From: Ricinus communis
Lineage: Eukaryota > Streptophyta > Magnoliopsida > Malpighiales > Euphorbiaceae
DNA: 64,000 nt
Direction of reading: 5' to 3'
Assembly (NCBI RefSeq): GCF_019578655.1
Contig: NC_063259.1
Span: forward strand, 7,676,001 to 7,740,000
Positions 25,701 through 40,867 of this stretch are shown one piece after another. A model generated the notes under the pieces. The model ran no database searches, had not been told where the DNA came from, and saw nothing but the letters and a program-made list of their open reading frames with translations. Position 1 is the first letter of the stretch. Each line of letters begins with the position of its first letter. The translations under genes and the position numbers were made by a program.

Positions 25701-28700
25701 GGATTAATTTTATAATATGAGAAAACAACCCCCGTATAAGGGGTATATTTGTCTATATAAGAAAATAACCCGGCAAAAAGTTTAAATTTATGAATTTGAA
25801 AAAACAACCCTATAATAGTACTAATAATTTAATATGAGAAGACGACCCCGTAAATGTGGTATATTTATCAATATAAGAAAATAACTCCGTCGAACGTGTA
25901 TATTTATGAATCTGAGAATACAACCCAGTAAAAGTAGTGTAATTGCGAGTCTCAGAAAATAGCTTGGTAGAAGAGGTAAATCATTTAGTATGAGAAAAAA
26001 ATCCCGTAATACGGAGATATTTATCAATCGAAGAAAATAACCCCAAAATTTTGGTATATTTATTAGTATGAAAAAACGACCACGTAAATGGGTTAATTTT
26101 AGAATATGAGAAAACAACCCCGTAAAATGTATAAATTCATAAATTTGACAAAACAACCCCATAATAGTGCTAATAATTTAACATCAGAAAATGACCTCGC
26201 AAAAGTGGTATATTTATCGATATAAGAAAATAACTCCGTAAAATGTGTAGATTTATGAATCTGACAAAACAACCCTATAATATTGCTAATAATTTAATAT
26301 GAGAAAAACGACCCTGTAAAAGTGGTATATTTATCGATATAAGAAAGTAACCCTGTAAAACGTGTAAATCTATGAATTTGAGAGAACAACCCCGTAAAAC
26401 TAGTGTAATTGCGAGTCTGACAAAACAGCCTCGTAGAATGGGTAAACTTTTTAGTAGGAGAAAACAACCCCGTAATATGGAGATATTTATCAATCGGAGA
26501 AAATAACCTCGTAATTTTGGTATATTTGTGAGTATGAGAAAACAACCTCTTAAATGGATCAAATTTAGAGTATGAGAAAACAATCCTATAAGAGGGGTAT
26601 ATTTGTCGATATAAGAAAATAACCCCGTAAAACGTGTAGATTTATGAATTTGAGAAAACAACCCCATAATAGTGGTAACAATTTAATATGAGAAGACGAC
26701 CCGCAAAAGTGGTATATTTATCAATATAAGAAAATAACCCCGTAAAACGTGTATATTTATGAATCTGAGAAAACAACCCCGTAAAAATAGTGTAATTGCG
26801 AGTTTGAAGAAACAGCCTCGTAGAATGGGTAAGTTTTTCAATAGGAGAAAACAACCCGTAATAAGGGGATATTTATCAATCGGAGAAAATAACCCTGTAA
26901 CTTTGGTGTATTTGTGAGTATGAGAAGACAACAACTTAAATGGGTTAAATTTAAAGTATGAGAAAATAACTCTGTAAGAGGGGTGTATTTGTCGATATAA
27001 AAAATAAGCCCTTAAAACGTGTAAATTTATGAATTTGAAAAAACAACCCCATAATAGTGCTAATAATTTAATATGAGAAGACGACCCCGTTAATGTGGTA
27101 TATTTATCAATATAAGAAAATAACTCCGTAGAACATGTATATTTATGAATTTGAGAAAACAACCCCGTAAAAGTAGTGTAATTGCGAGTTTGAGAAAACA
27201 ACCTCGTAGAATGGGTAAATTTTTTAATAGGAGAAAACAACCCCGTAATATGGGGATATTTATCAATCGGAGAAAATAACCCCGTAATTTTGGTATATTT
27301 GTGACAATGAGAAAATAACTCCTTAAATGGGTTAATTTTATAATATGAAAAATAACTCCGTAAAAGGGGTATATTTATCGATATAAGAAAATAAACTTGT
27401 AAAACGTATATATTTATGAATCTAAGAAAACAATCCCGTAAAATGGTGTAATTGCGAGTATGAGAAAACAGCCTCGTAGAAGGGGTAAATTTTTTAATAT
27501 GAGAAAACAGTCTCGTAAGAGGGTATATTTATAAATATTAAAAACCAAGCCCGTAATATGGGGATATTTATCAAACAGAAGGGGTAAATCTTTTTGAATG
27601 AGAAAACAACCCCGTAATGCGGGGTTATTTATCAATCGGAGAAAATAACTCCATAATTTTGGTGTATTTATGAGTATGAAAAAAAATCCCGTAAATGGGT
27701 TAATTTTAGAATATGAGAAAAAATCCCATAAAAGGGTTATATTTGTCGATATGAGAAAATAACCCCGTAATATGTGTATATTTATGAATTTGACGAAACA
27801 ACCCCATAATAATGCTAATAATTTAATATGAGAAAATGATCCCGTAAAAATAGTATATTTATTGATATAAGAAAATAACCCCGTGAAACGTGTAAAGTTA
27901 TGAATCTGATAGAACAACTCCGTAAAAGTAGTGTAATTGCGAGTCTGGTAAATTTTTTAATATAAGAAAACAACCTCGTAATACGGGGATATTTATCAAT
28001 CGGAGAAAATAACCCCGTAATTTTGGTATATTTGTGAGTATGAGAAAGCAACTTCGTAAATGGGTTAATTTTATAATATGAGAAAACAATCCCGTAAAGG
28101 GGGTATATTTGTCGAAATAAGAAAATAACCTCGTAAAACATGTAAATTTATAAATTTGATAAAAGAACCCCATAATAGTGCTAATAATTTAATATGAGAA
28201 AACGATCCTGTAAAAGTGGTATACTTATCAATATAAGAAAATAACTCTGTAAAAGGTTTATTTATGTGAATCTGATAAAACAACCCCGTAAAAGTAGTGT
28301 AATTGCCAGTTTGAGATAACAGCCTCGTAGAAGGGGTAAATTTTTTAATATGAGAAAACAACCGAGTAAGAGGGGTATATTTATAAATATTAGAAACAAC
28401 CCCGTAATACGTGGATATTTATCAGTCGGAGAAAATAACCCTATAATTTTGTTATATTTGTGAGTATAAAATAACAATCCCTTAAATGGGTTAATTTTAG
28501 AGTATGAGAAAACAACCCCGTAAGAAGGGTATATTTGTCTATATAAGAAAATAACCGTGTAAAACGTGTAAATTTATGAATCTGACAAAACAACCCCATA
28601 ATAGTGGTTATAATTTAATATGAGAAAACGACCGGTAAAAGTGGTATATTTATCAATATAAGATAACAATCCCATAAACTGTGTATATTTATGAATTTGA

Positions 28701-31039
28701 GAAAACAACCCCATAAAAGTAGTGTAATTGCAATTATGAGAAAACAACCTCGTAGAAGGGGTAAATTTTTTAATATGAGAAAATAACCCCGTAATACGGG
28801 GATATTTATAAATCGGAGAAAATAACCTCGTAAAATGTGTAAATTTATAAATTTGACAAAACAACCCTATAATAGTGCTAATAATTTAATATGAGAGAAC
28901 GACCCTATAAAAGTGGTATACTTATCAATATAAGAAAATAACTCCATAAAATGTGTATATAAGTGAATTAGAGAAAATAACCCTGTAAAAGTAGTGTAAT
29001 TGCGAGTCAAAGAAAACAGCTTCGTAGAAGGGTAAATTTTTTAATATGAGAAAACAACAGAGTAAGAGGGGTATATTTATAAATATTAGAAAACAACCCC
29101 GTAATACAGGGATATTTATCAATCGGAGAAAATAACCACGTAATTTTGGTATATTTGTGAGTATACAATCACTTAAATGGGTTAATTTTGGAGTTTGAGA
29201 AAACAACCCCGTAAGAGGGGTATATTTGTTGATATAAGAAAATAACTCCGTAAAACGTGTAAATTTATGAATTTGACAAAACTACCCCATAATAGTGCTA
29301 ATAATTTAATATGAGAAAACGATCCCGCAAAAGAGGTATATTTGTCGATATAAGAAAATAACCTCGTAAAATGTGTAAATTTATGGATTCTACTAAACAA
29401 CCCCATAATAGTACTAATAATTTAATATTAGAAAACGACCCCGGAAAAGTAGTGTAATTGCGAGCATGAGAAAACAGCCTCGTAGAATGGGTAAACTTTT
29501 TAATAGGAGAAAACAACTCCGTAATAACGGGATATTTATCAATCAGAGAAAATAACCCTGTAATTTTGGTATACTTGTGAGTATGAGAAAATAACTCCTT
29601 AAATGGGCTAGAATTTAGAGTATGAGAAAACAACCCCGTAAGAAGGGTATATTTGTCTATATAAGAAAATAACCCTGTAAAACGTGTAACTTTATGAATC
29701 TGACAAAACAACCCCATAATATTGCTAGTAATTTAATATGAGAACGACCTCGTAAAAGAAGTGTAATTGCGAGTCTAAGAAAACAGCCTCGTAGAAGTGG
29801 TAAATTTCTTAATATGAGAAAACAACCCATAATACAGGGATATTTATCAATTGGAGAATATAACCTCGTAATTTTGGCATATTTATGAATATGAGAAAAT
29901 AACACCGTACATGGGTTAATTTAATATTATGAGAAAACAACCCTGTAAAAGGGGTATATTTGTCGAAATAAGAAAATAACCCCGTAAAAAGTGTAAATTT
30001 ATGAATTTGACAAAACAACCCCATAATAGTGCTAATAATTTAATATGAGAAAAATGACCCCGTAAAAGTGGTATACTTATCAATATAAGAAAATAACTCA
30101 GTAAAATGTGTATATCTGTGAATTTGAGAAAACAACCCCGTAAAAGTAGAATTACAGTCCGAGAAAACAAATTTTAGAAGGGGTAAATTTTTTAATATGA
30201 GAAAACAACCCCGTAAGAGGGGTATATTAATAAATATTAAAAACCAACACCGTAATTTTGGTATATTTGTGAGTATGGAAACACAACCCGTTGAATAGGT
30301 TAATTTTAGAGTATGAGAAAACAACTCCGTAAAGGGGAAATATTTGTTGATATAAGAAAATAACCCCGTAAAACATATAAATTTATGAATTTGAGAAAAC
30401 AACTCCATAATAGTGCTAATAGTTTAATATGAGAAAACGACACCGTAAAAGTGGTATATTTATCAATATAGAAAAATAACCCCGTAAAACGTATATATTT
30501 ATGAATATGAAAAAATAAACCTGTAAATGTAGTGTAATTGCGAGTCTCAGAAAACAGCCTCGTAGAATGGGTATATTCTGTAATATGAGTAAACAATTCC
30601 GTAAGAGGGGTATATTTATAAATATTAAACCAACCCCATAATTTTGGTATATTTGTGAGTATGGGAAAACAACCTCTTAAATGGGTTAATTTTAGAGTAT
30701 GAGAAAAAAGGGGTATATTTAATATGAGAAAAAAGGACCCGTAAAAATGGTATATTATCAATATAAGAAAATAACCCTGTAAAACGTGTATATTTATAGA
30801 TATGAAAAACAACCCCGTAAAAGTAATCAGAATTATGCAGTTTGAGAAAACAAATTTCAGAGAAGGGGAAAATTTTTAAATATGAGAAAACAACCGAGTA
30901 AGAGGGATATATTTATAAAGATTAGAAAAAAAAATCGTAATGTTAGGATATTTATCAATCGAAGAAAATAACCCCGTAATTCTGGTATATTTGTGAGTAT
31001 CAGAAAACAACTCCGTAAATGGGTTAATTTTATAATATG
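19784..31039. repeat. 39-bp satellite, type 1 (longest block)
   Basis: Starts with the second GGAAA and completes the interrupted subunit 6. The 11-subunit cycle repeats with variable omissions. Chimeric monomers mark internal deletions, for instance near 27575-27595 where a subunit-2 body runs into a subunit-11 body. The block contains one foreign insert (24493-24593). Open frames up to 186 codons on - are products of the 39-bp period. The last recognisable type 1 subunit (GGGTTAATTTTATAATATG) ends at about 31039. No gene is present. Confidence 0.93.
24493..24593. other. ~101-bp GC-rich non-satellite insert
   Basis: The array breaks after AGAAAATAGCCTC and resumes at GAGAATAATCCTCG. Between them lie about 101 bp with roughly balanced base composition and no resemblance to the monomer or to the three retroelements here. 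The flanks carry an imperfect ~12-nt duplication. On - it is open and reads through as residues including MLLRNREDFYLRTWGVILG. It could be organelle-derived filler or a TE remnant. I do not recognise it. Confidence 0.7.
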
Positions 31040-33236
31040 AGAAAATAACTCCATAAGAGGGGTATATTTGTCCATATTAGAAAACAACCCCGTAAAAAGG
31101 GTATATTTGTCAATATTAGAAAACAACTTCGTAAGAGGGGTATATCTTTTAAAATGAGAAAACAACCCCAAAAAAGTGGTATATTTTTTAATATAAGAAA
31201 ACAACCCCGTAAGAAGGGTATATTTGTCAATATTAGAAAACAACCCCGTAAGAGGGGTATATTTGTCAATATTAGAAAAGAACTCCAAAACAGGGGTATA
31301 TCTTTCAAAGTGATAAAACAACCCCAAAAAAGTGGTATATTTTTTAATATGAGAAAACAACCCCATAAAAGGGGTATATTTGTCAATATTAGAAAACAAA
31401 CTCGTAAGAGGGTTATATTTATCAATAATAGAACATAACCCTATAAGAGGGGTATATCTTTCAACATGAGAAAACAACCCCAAACAAGTGGTATATTTGT
31501 CAATATGAGAAAACAACTCCGTAAGAAGGGTATATTCATCAATATGAAGATGGGTATATTTGTCAATATGAGAAAATAACCTCGTAAGAAGGGTACATTT
31601 GTCAATATTTGAAAACAAACCCGTAAGAGGGGTATATCTTTTAAAATGAGAGAATAACCCTAAAAAAAGGGTATATTTTTTAATATGAGAAAACAACCGC
31701 GTAAGAAGGGTATAATTGTCAACATTAGAAAATAACCCCGTAAGAAGGGTATATTTGTCAATATTTGAAAATAACCCCGTAAGAGGGGTATATTTCTCAA
31801 TATTTGAAAACGACCCCGTAAGAGGGGTATATCTTACAAAATGAGAACAACCCCAAAAAAGTGGTATATTTTTTAATATGAGAAAACAACCCCGTAAGAG
31901 GGGGTATATTTGTCAATATTCCAAAACAACCCCGTAAGAGAGGTATATTTGTCAATACTAGAAAACAACCCCGTAAGAGGGGTATGTTTGTCAATATTTG
32001 AAAACAACTTCGTAAGACATGTATATCTTTCGAAATGAGAAAACAACTCCAAAAAAGTGGTATATTTTTTAATATGAGGAAACAACCCCGTAAGACGGGT
32101 ATATTTGTCAACATTAGAAAACAACCCCGTAAGAGGGTTATATCTTTCAAAATGAGAAAACAACCACAAAAATATGGTATATTTTTTAATATGAGAAAAC
32201 AACCCCGTAAGAGGGGTATATTTGTCAATATTATAAAAGAACCCCGTTGTCAATATTAGAAAACAACCCCGTAAGAGGGGTATATTTGTCAATATGAGAA
32301 AACAAACCCAAAATAGTGGTATATTTTTTCATATGAGAAAACTAAAGACCCTGTAATAGGGTTATATTTGTCAATATTAGAAAACAACCCTGTAAGAGGG
32401 GTATATCTTTCAAAATAAGAAAACAACCCCAAAAAATTGGTATATTTTTAAATATTAGAAAACAACCCTGTAAGAGGAGTATATTTGTCAATATTAGAAA
32501 AAAACCCGTAAGAGAGGTATATTTGTCAATATTAGTAAATAACCCTGTAAGAGGGGTATATTTGTCAATATTAGAAAACTACCCTGTAAGAGGGGTAGAT
32601 TTGTCAATATTAGAAAACATCCCCGTAAGAGGGGTATACCTTTCAAAATGACAAAATAACCCCAAAAACGTAGTGTATTTTTTAATATGACAAAACAACC
32701 CCGTAAGAGGGGTATATTTCTCCAAATGACAAAACAACACCGTAAGAGGGGTATATTTGTCAATATTAGAAAACAACCCCGTAAGAGGGGTATATTTGTC
32801 AATACTAGAAAACAACCCCGTAAGAGGGGTATATTTATTAATATTTAAAAATAACCCCGTAAGAGTGGTACATTTTTCAAAATGAGAAAACAACCCCGAA
32901 AAGATTGTATATTTTATAATATGAGAAAACAACATCGTAAGAGGGGTATATTTATCAATATTAGAAAACAACCCTGTAATAGGGGTATATCTTTCAAAAT
33001 GAGAAAACAACCACAAAAATGTGGTATATTTTCTAATATGAGAACACAACCCCGTAAGAGGGGTATATTCATCAATATTATAAACGAACCTTGTAAGAGG
33101 GGTATATTTATCAATATTAGAACACAACCCCGTAAGAGGGGTATATTTGTCAATATTAGAAAACAACCGCGTAAGAGGGGTATATTTGTCAATATTTGAA
33201 AACAACCCCGTAACAGTGGTATATCTTTCAAAATAA

Positions 33237-33902
33237 GAAAACAACCCTAAAAAAGTGTTATATTTTTCCATATGAGAAAACAACCCCGTAAGAGATGTAT
33301 ATTTGTTAATATTAGAAAACAACCCCGTAAGAGGGGTATATTTGTCAATATTAGAGAACAACCACGTAAGATGGATATATTTGTCAATATTAGAAAACAT
33401 CCCCGTAAGAGGGTTATATTTGTCAATATTAGAAAACAACCCCGTAAGAGGGGTATATTTGTTAATAGGAGAAAACAACCCCATAAGAGGAGAAAACAAC
33501 CCCGTAACAGGGGTATATTTTCCAATATTAGAAAGCAACCCCGTAACAGGGGTATATCTTTCAAAATAAGAAAACAACCCTAAAAAAGTGTTATATTTTT
33601 CCATATGAGAAAACAACCCAGTAAGAGATGTATATTTGTCAATATTAGAAAACAACCCCGTAAGAGGGGTATATTTGTCAATATTAGAGAACAACCACGT
33701 AAGATGGGTATATTTGTCAATATTAGAAAACATCCCCGTAAGAGGGTTATATTTGTCAATATTAGAATACAACTCCGTAAGAGGGGTATATTTATTAATA
33801 GGAGAAAACAACCCCGTAAGAGGAGAAAACAACCCCGTAAGAGGGGTATATTTTCCAATATTAGAAAGCAACCCCGTAAGAGGGGTATATCTTTCAACAT
33901 GA
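33237..33902. repeat. Two tandem copies of a 333-bp module
   Basis: Two adjacent 333-bp copies (joint near 33570) share the same monomer order, including one monomer truncated to 21 bp (CCCATAAGAGGAGAAAAC and CCCGTAAGAGGAGAAAAC). Eight full 39-bp monomers plus 21 bp gives 333 bp. The shared truncated monomer shows the module was duplicated as a unit. Confidence 0.85.
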
Positions 33903-36900
33903 AAAAATAAACCCAAAAGAGTGGTATATTTTTTAATACGAAAAAGCAAACCCGTAAAAAGAGGTATATCTTTCAATATAAGAAAACAAATCCAAAAAAG
34001 TGGTATATTTATCAATATTAGAAAATAACCCCGTAAGAAGGGTATATTTGTCAGTATTTGAAAACAACCTCGTAAAAGAGGTATATCTTTCAATATAAGA
34101 AAACAACCCTAAAAAAGTGGTATATTTGTCAATATTAGAAAACATCCCCGTAAGAGGGGTATATTTTTCAATAGGAGAAAACAACCACCTAAGAGGGGTA
34201 TATTTGTCAAAATTAGAAAAAACCCCTAAGAGGGGTATATTTGTCAACATTAGAAAACACCCCCGTAAGAGGGGCATTTTTTCCAATTTTAGAAAACAAC
34301 CCCGTAAGAGAGGTACATCTTTCAACATGAGAAAATAAACCCAAAAGAGTGGTATATTTTTTAATACGAAAAAACAACCCCGTAAGAAGGGTATATTTGT
34401 CAATAGGAGAAAACAACCCTGTAAGAGGGGTATATTTGTCAGTATTTGGAAACAACCCCGTAAGAGCGGTATATCTTTCAAAATGAGAAAACAACCACAA
34501 AAGAAGTGGTATATTTTTTAATATGAGAAAAGAATCCCGTAAGAGGGATACATTTGTCAATATTATCAAAGAACCCCGTAAGAGGCGTATATTTGTCAAT
34601 AGTAGAACACAACCCATAAGAGGAGTACATTTGTCAATATTAGAACACAACCCCATAAGAGGGGTATATTTATCAATATTAGAAAATAACCCCGTAAGAG
34701 GGGTATATTTGTCAATATTAGAACGCAATCCCGTTAGAGGGGTATATTTATCAATATTTGAAAACAACCCCGTAAGAAGGGTATATCTTTCAAAATGAGA
34801 AAATGACCCCAGAAAAGTGGTATATTTTTTAATATGAGAAAACAACCCAATAAGAGAGGTATATTTGTCAATATTAGAAAACAACACCGTAAGAGGGGCA
34901 TGTTTGTCAATTTGAGAAAATAACCCCGTAAGAGGGGTATATTTGTAAATATTAGAAAATAACCCCGTAAGAGTGGTATATTTGTCAATATTAGAAAACA
35001 TCCCCGTAAGAGGGGTATATTTGTCAATATTAGAAAACAACCCTGTAAGAGCGGTATATTAATCTATATTAGAAAAGAACCCCGTAAGAGGGGTATGTTT
35101 GTCAATATTTGAAAACAACTTCGTAAGACAGGTATATATTTCAAACTGAGATAACAACTCTAAAAAGTGGTATATTTTTTAATATGAGAAAACAACCCCA
35201 TAAGAGGGGTATATTTATCAATATTAGAAAACAACCTCGTAATAAGGGTATATTTTTTAATATTAGAAAACAATCCTATAAGAGGGGTATATTTTTCAAA
35301 ATGAGAAAATTACTCCAAAAAAGTGGCATATTTTTTTATATGAGAAAACAACTCCGTAAGAGGGGTATATTTGTCAATATCAGAAAAGAACCCCATAAGA
35401 GTGGTATATTTGTCAATATTAGAACACCACCCCGTAAGAGGGGTATATTTATCGATATTAGAAAATAATCTCGTAGGAGGGGTATATTTGTCAATATTAG
35501 AACACAACCCCCGTTAGAGGGGTATATCTGTCAATATTTGAAAACAACCCCGTAAGAGGGGTATATCTTTCAAAATGAGAAAACAACCCCAGAAAAGTTA
35601 TATATTTTTTAATATTAGAAAACAACCACGTAAGAGAGGTATATTTGCCAATATTTGAAAACTACCCTGCAAGATAGGTATATTTGTCAACATTTGGAAA
35701 CAACCCCATAAGAGTGGTATATCTTTCAAAATCAGAAAACAACCCCAAAAAAGTGATATATTTTTTCAAAATCAGAAAACAACCCCGTAAGAGGGGTATA
35801 TTTGTCAATATTAGAAAACAATCCCGTAAGAGGGGTATATTTATAAATACTAGAAAACAACCCTGTAAGAGGGGTATATTTGTCAATATTAGAGAAAAGA
35901 ACCCCGTCAGAGGGGTATATTTGTCAATATTAGAAAATATCCCCGTAAGAGGGGTATATTTGTCAATATTAGAAAACAACCCCGTAAGAGGGGTATATTT
36001 ATCAATATTAGAAGACAACCCCGTAAGAGGGGTATAGTTGTCAATATTTGAAAACAACTTCGTAAGTGAGGTATATCTTTCAAAATGGGAAAACATCCCT
36101 AAAAAAGTGGTATATTTTTTAATTTGAGAAAAGAACCCCGTACGAGAGGTATATTTGTCAATATTTAAAAATAATCCTGTAAGAGGGGTATATTTGTCAA
36201 TATTAAAAAATAACCCCGTAAGAGGGGTATATCTTTCAAAATTAGAAAACAACCCAAAAAAAGTGGTATATTTTTTAATATAAGAGAACAACCCCGTAAG
36301 AGGGGTATATTTGTCAATAATAGAAAACAACACCGTAAAAGGGGTATATTTATCAATATTAGAACACAATACTTTTAGAGGGGTATATTTGCCAATATTT
36401 GAAAAGAACCCCGTAAGAGGGGTATATCTTTCAAAACGATAAAACAACCCCAAAAAAGTGGTATATTTGCCAATATTTGAAAACAACACCTTAACCGGGG
36501 TATATCTTTCAAAATGAGAAAACAACCTCAAAAAAGTGATATATTTTTGCATATGAGAAAACAACCCTGTAAGAGGGGTATATTTGTCAAAATAAGAAAA
36601 CAACCCCGTAAAAGGGGTTTATTTGTAAATATTAGAAAACAACCTTGTAAGAGGGGAATATCTTTCAAGACTAGAAAACAACCCTAAAAAAGTAAAATAT
36701 TTGTCAATATTAGAAAACAACCCCGTAAGAGGGGTATATTTGTCAATATTAGAAAATACCCACGTAAGAGGGGTATATCTTTCAAAATGAGAAAACAACC
36801 CCAAAAAAGTGCTATGTTTTTTAATACGATAAAACAATCCCATAAGAGGGGTATATTTATCAAAATTAGAAAGCAACCCCCGTAAGAGGGGTATATTTAT

Positions 36901-39900
36901 AAATATTAGAAAACAACCCTAAAAAAGTGGCACATTTGCCAATATTAGAAAATAACCCCGTAAGAGGGGTATATTTGTCAATATTAGAAAATAACCCGTA
37001 AGAGGGGTATATCTTTCAAAATGAGAAAACAACCTTAAAAAAGTGGTATATTTTTTAATATGAGAAAACAACCCCGTAAGAGGGGTATATTTGTCAAAAT
37101 TAAAAAACAACCCGAAATATTAGAATACAACCCCGTAAGAGGTGTATATCTTTCAAAATTAGAAACTAACCCCGTAAGAGGGGTATATTTATAAATACTA
37201 GAAAACAACATCGTAAGAGGGGGTATCTTTCAAAGATAAAACAACCCCAAAAAAGTGGTATATTTTTTAATATGAGAAAATAACCCCGTGGGAGGGGTAT
37301 ATTTGTCTATATTAGAAAATAACCCTGTAAATGTGGTATATTTTTTAATATGAGAAAACAATCCCGTAAGAGGGGTATATCTTTCAATATGAAGAAACAA
37401 CCCCGTAAGAATTGTATATTTGTCAATAGGAGAAAACAACCCCGTAAGAGGGGTATATTTGTCAACATTAGAGAACAACACCGTAAAAGGGATATATTTG
37501 TAAATATTTGCAAAGAACCCCGTCAGAGGGTATATCTTTCAAAATAAGAAAACAACCCGAAAGAAGGTATATTTGTCCATATTATAAAACAACATCGTAA
37601 GAGGGGTATATTTGTCAATATTAGACAACAACCCCGTAAGAGAGGTATATTTGTCAAAATGAGAAAACAACCCCGAAAAATGGTATATTTTTTAATATGA
37701 GAAAATAACGCCGTAAGAGGAGTACATTTGTCAATATTAGAAAACAATCCCGTAAGAGGGGTACATTTGTAAATATTAGAAAAAACCTCGTAAGAGGGGT
37801 ATATCTTTCAAAATGAGAAAACAACCCCAAAAAGGTGGTATATTTTTTAATATGAGAAGACAACACCGTAAGAGGGGCATATTTGTCTATATTAGAAAAC
37901 AACCCCATAAATGTGGTATATTTTTTAATATGAGAAAATAATCCCGTAAGAGGGGTATATCTTTCAATATGAAGAAACAACCCCGTAAGAATTGTATATT
38001 TGTCAATAGGAGAAAACAACCCTGTAAGAGGGATATATTTATCAACATTAGAGAACAACACCATAAAAGGGATATATTTGTAAATATTTGCAAAGAACCC
38101 CGTAAGAGGGGTATATCTTTCAAAATGAGAAAACAACCCGAAAAAAGGTATATTTGTCCATATTATAAAACAACCCCGTAAGTGGGTTATATTTGTGAAT
38201 ATTAGAAAACAACCTCGTAAGAGTAGTATATTTGTCAAAATGAGAAATGAACCCCAAAAAATGTTATATTTTTTAATAGGAGAAAACAACCCCGTAAGAG
38301 GAATATATTTGTCAATATTAGAAAATAATCCCGTAAGAGGGGTACATTTATAAATATTAGAAAAAACCTCGTAAGAGGGGTATATCTTTCAAAATGAGAA
38401 AACAACCCCAAAAAAGTGGTATATTTTTTAATATGAGAAAACAACCCTGTGAGAGGGGTATATTTGTCAACATTAGAAAGCAACCCCGTAAGAGGGGTAG
38501 AGGGGTATATCTTTCAAAATGAGAAAACATTCAAAAAGAAATAGTATATTTTTTAATATGAGAAAACAACCCCGTTAGAGGGGTATATTTGTCAATATTA
38601 GAATAGAACCCCGAAAGAATGGTATATTTGTCAATAGGAGATAACAACCCCGTAAGAAGGGTATATTTATTAACATTAGAGAACAACTCCGTAAGAGGGG
38701 TATATTTGTCAACATAAGAAAACAACGACGTAAGAGGGGTATATCTTTCAAAATGAGAAAACAACCCCAAAAAAGTTGTATATTTTTTAATATGACAAAA
38801 AACTCCGTAAGTGTGGTATATTTGTCAATATTAGAAAACAACCCCGTAAGAGGGGTATATCTTTCAGAATGAGAAAACAACCCCAAAAAAGTGGTATATT
38901 TTTTAATACGAGAAAACAACCCCGTAAGAGGGGTATATTTGTCAATATTAGAAAACAACCCCGTAAGAGGGGTATTTTTGTCAATATTAGGAAACAACTT
39001 CGTAAGAGGGGTATATCTTTCAAAATGAGAAAACATCGAAAAAGAAATAGTATATTTTTTAATATGAGAAAACAACGCCGTAAGAGGGGTATATTTGTCA
39101 ATATTAGAATAGAACCCCGTAAGAATGGTATATTTGTCAATAGTAGAGAACAACCCCGTAAGAAGTGTATATTTGTCAACATTAGAGAACAACTCCGTAA
39201 GAGGGGTATATTTGTCAACATTAGAAAACAACAACGTAAGAGGGGTGTATTTGTCAATATTTGAAAACAACCCCATAAGAAGGGTATATTTGTCAATATT
39301 TAGTAACAACCCCGTAAGCGTGGTATATCTTTCAAAATGAGAAATCAATCCCAAAGAAGTGGTAGATTTTTTAATATGAGAAAACAACCCCGTAAGAGAG
39401 GTATATTTGTCAACATTAGAAAATAACCCGTAAGAGGGGTATATGTGTTAGTATTAGAAAACAACCCCGTAAGAGGGGTATATCTTTCAAAATGAGAAAA
39501 CGACCTCAATAAAGTGGAATATTTTTTAATATGAGGAAACAACCCCGTAAGAGGGGCATATCTTTCAAAATTAGCAAACAACCCCAAAAAAGTGGTATAT
39601 GTTTCAATATCAGAAAACAACCCCGTAAGAGGGGTATATTTGTCAACATTAGAAAACAACCCCAAAAAATTGCTATATTTCTTAATATGAGAAAACAACC
39701 CCGTAAGAAAGGTATATTTTATCAATAGGAGACAATAACCCCAGAAAACTATCCCGTAAGAGTAGTATATTTGTCAATATTTGAAAAGAACCCCGTAAGA
39801 GGGGTATATCTTTCAAAATGAGAAAACAACCCCAAAAAGGTATATTTTTATATATGAGAAAACAACCCCGTAAGAGGGGAATATTCTTGAATATTAGGAA

Positions 39901-40867
39901 ACAACCCCGTAAGAGGGGTATATTTGTAAAAATTAGAACACAACCCCATAAGACGGGTATATCTTTCAAAATGAGTAAACAACCCCAAAAAGGTGGTATA
40001 TTTTTTAATATGAGAAAACTACCCCGTAAGAGGGGTATATTTGTCAATATTAGAAAATAACCCCGTAAGGGGGGTATAATTATCAAAATGAGAAAACAGC
40101 CCCCAAAAAAGTGGTATATTTTTTAATACGAGAAAACAATCCCGTAAGAGAGGTATATTTGTCAATATTAGAAAACAATCCCGTAAGAGGGGTATATTTG
40201 TAAATATTAGAAAACAACCCCGAAACAGGGGTATATCTTTCAGAATGAGAAAACAAACCCAAAAAAGTGGTATATTTTTTAATAAGAGAAGATAACCCCG
40301 TAAGAGGGGTATATTGTGAAAATGAGAAAACAACCCCGTAAGAGGGGTATATAAGTCAATATTAGAAAACAACCCCGTAAGAGAGGTATATTTGCCAATA
40401 TTTGAAAACAACCTCGTAAGAGGGTTATATCTTTCAAAATGAGTAAACAACCCCAAAAAGTGGTATATTTTTTAATATGACAAAAAACCCCGTAAGTGGG
40501 GTATATCAGTCAATATTAGAAAACAACCCCATAAAAGTGATATATCTTTCAAAATGAGAAAACAACCCTAGAAAAGAGGTATATTTTTGAATATGAGAAA
40601 ACAACCCTATAAAAGGGGTATATTTGTCAAAATGAGAAAACAACCCCGTAAGAGGGGTATATTTGTAAATATTAGAAAACAATGCCGTAAGAGGGTTATA
40701 TCTTTCAAAATTAGAAAATAACCCTAAAAAAGTGGAATATTTGTCAATATTAGAAAACAACCCCATAAGAGGGGTATATTTGTCAATATTAGAAAACAAC
40801 CCCGTAAAAGGGTTATATGTTTTAATATTAGAAAACAACCCCATAAGAGGGGTATATCTTTCAAAAT

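Noticed and set aside
32579..34093. 504-codon - strand ORF and all other ORFs inside the satellite blocks as genes
   Set aside because: They are 13-residue repeats produced by a 39-bp period with few stops. Overlapping frames on both strands are open, start codons are arbitrary, and ORFs end wherever a 38-bp monomer or a point change occurs.
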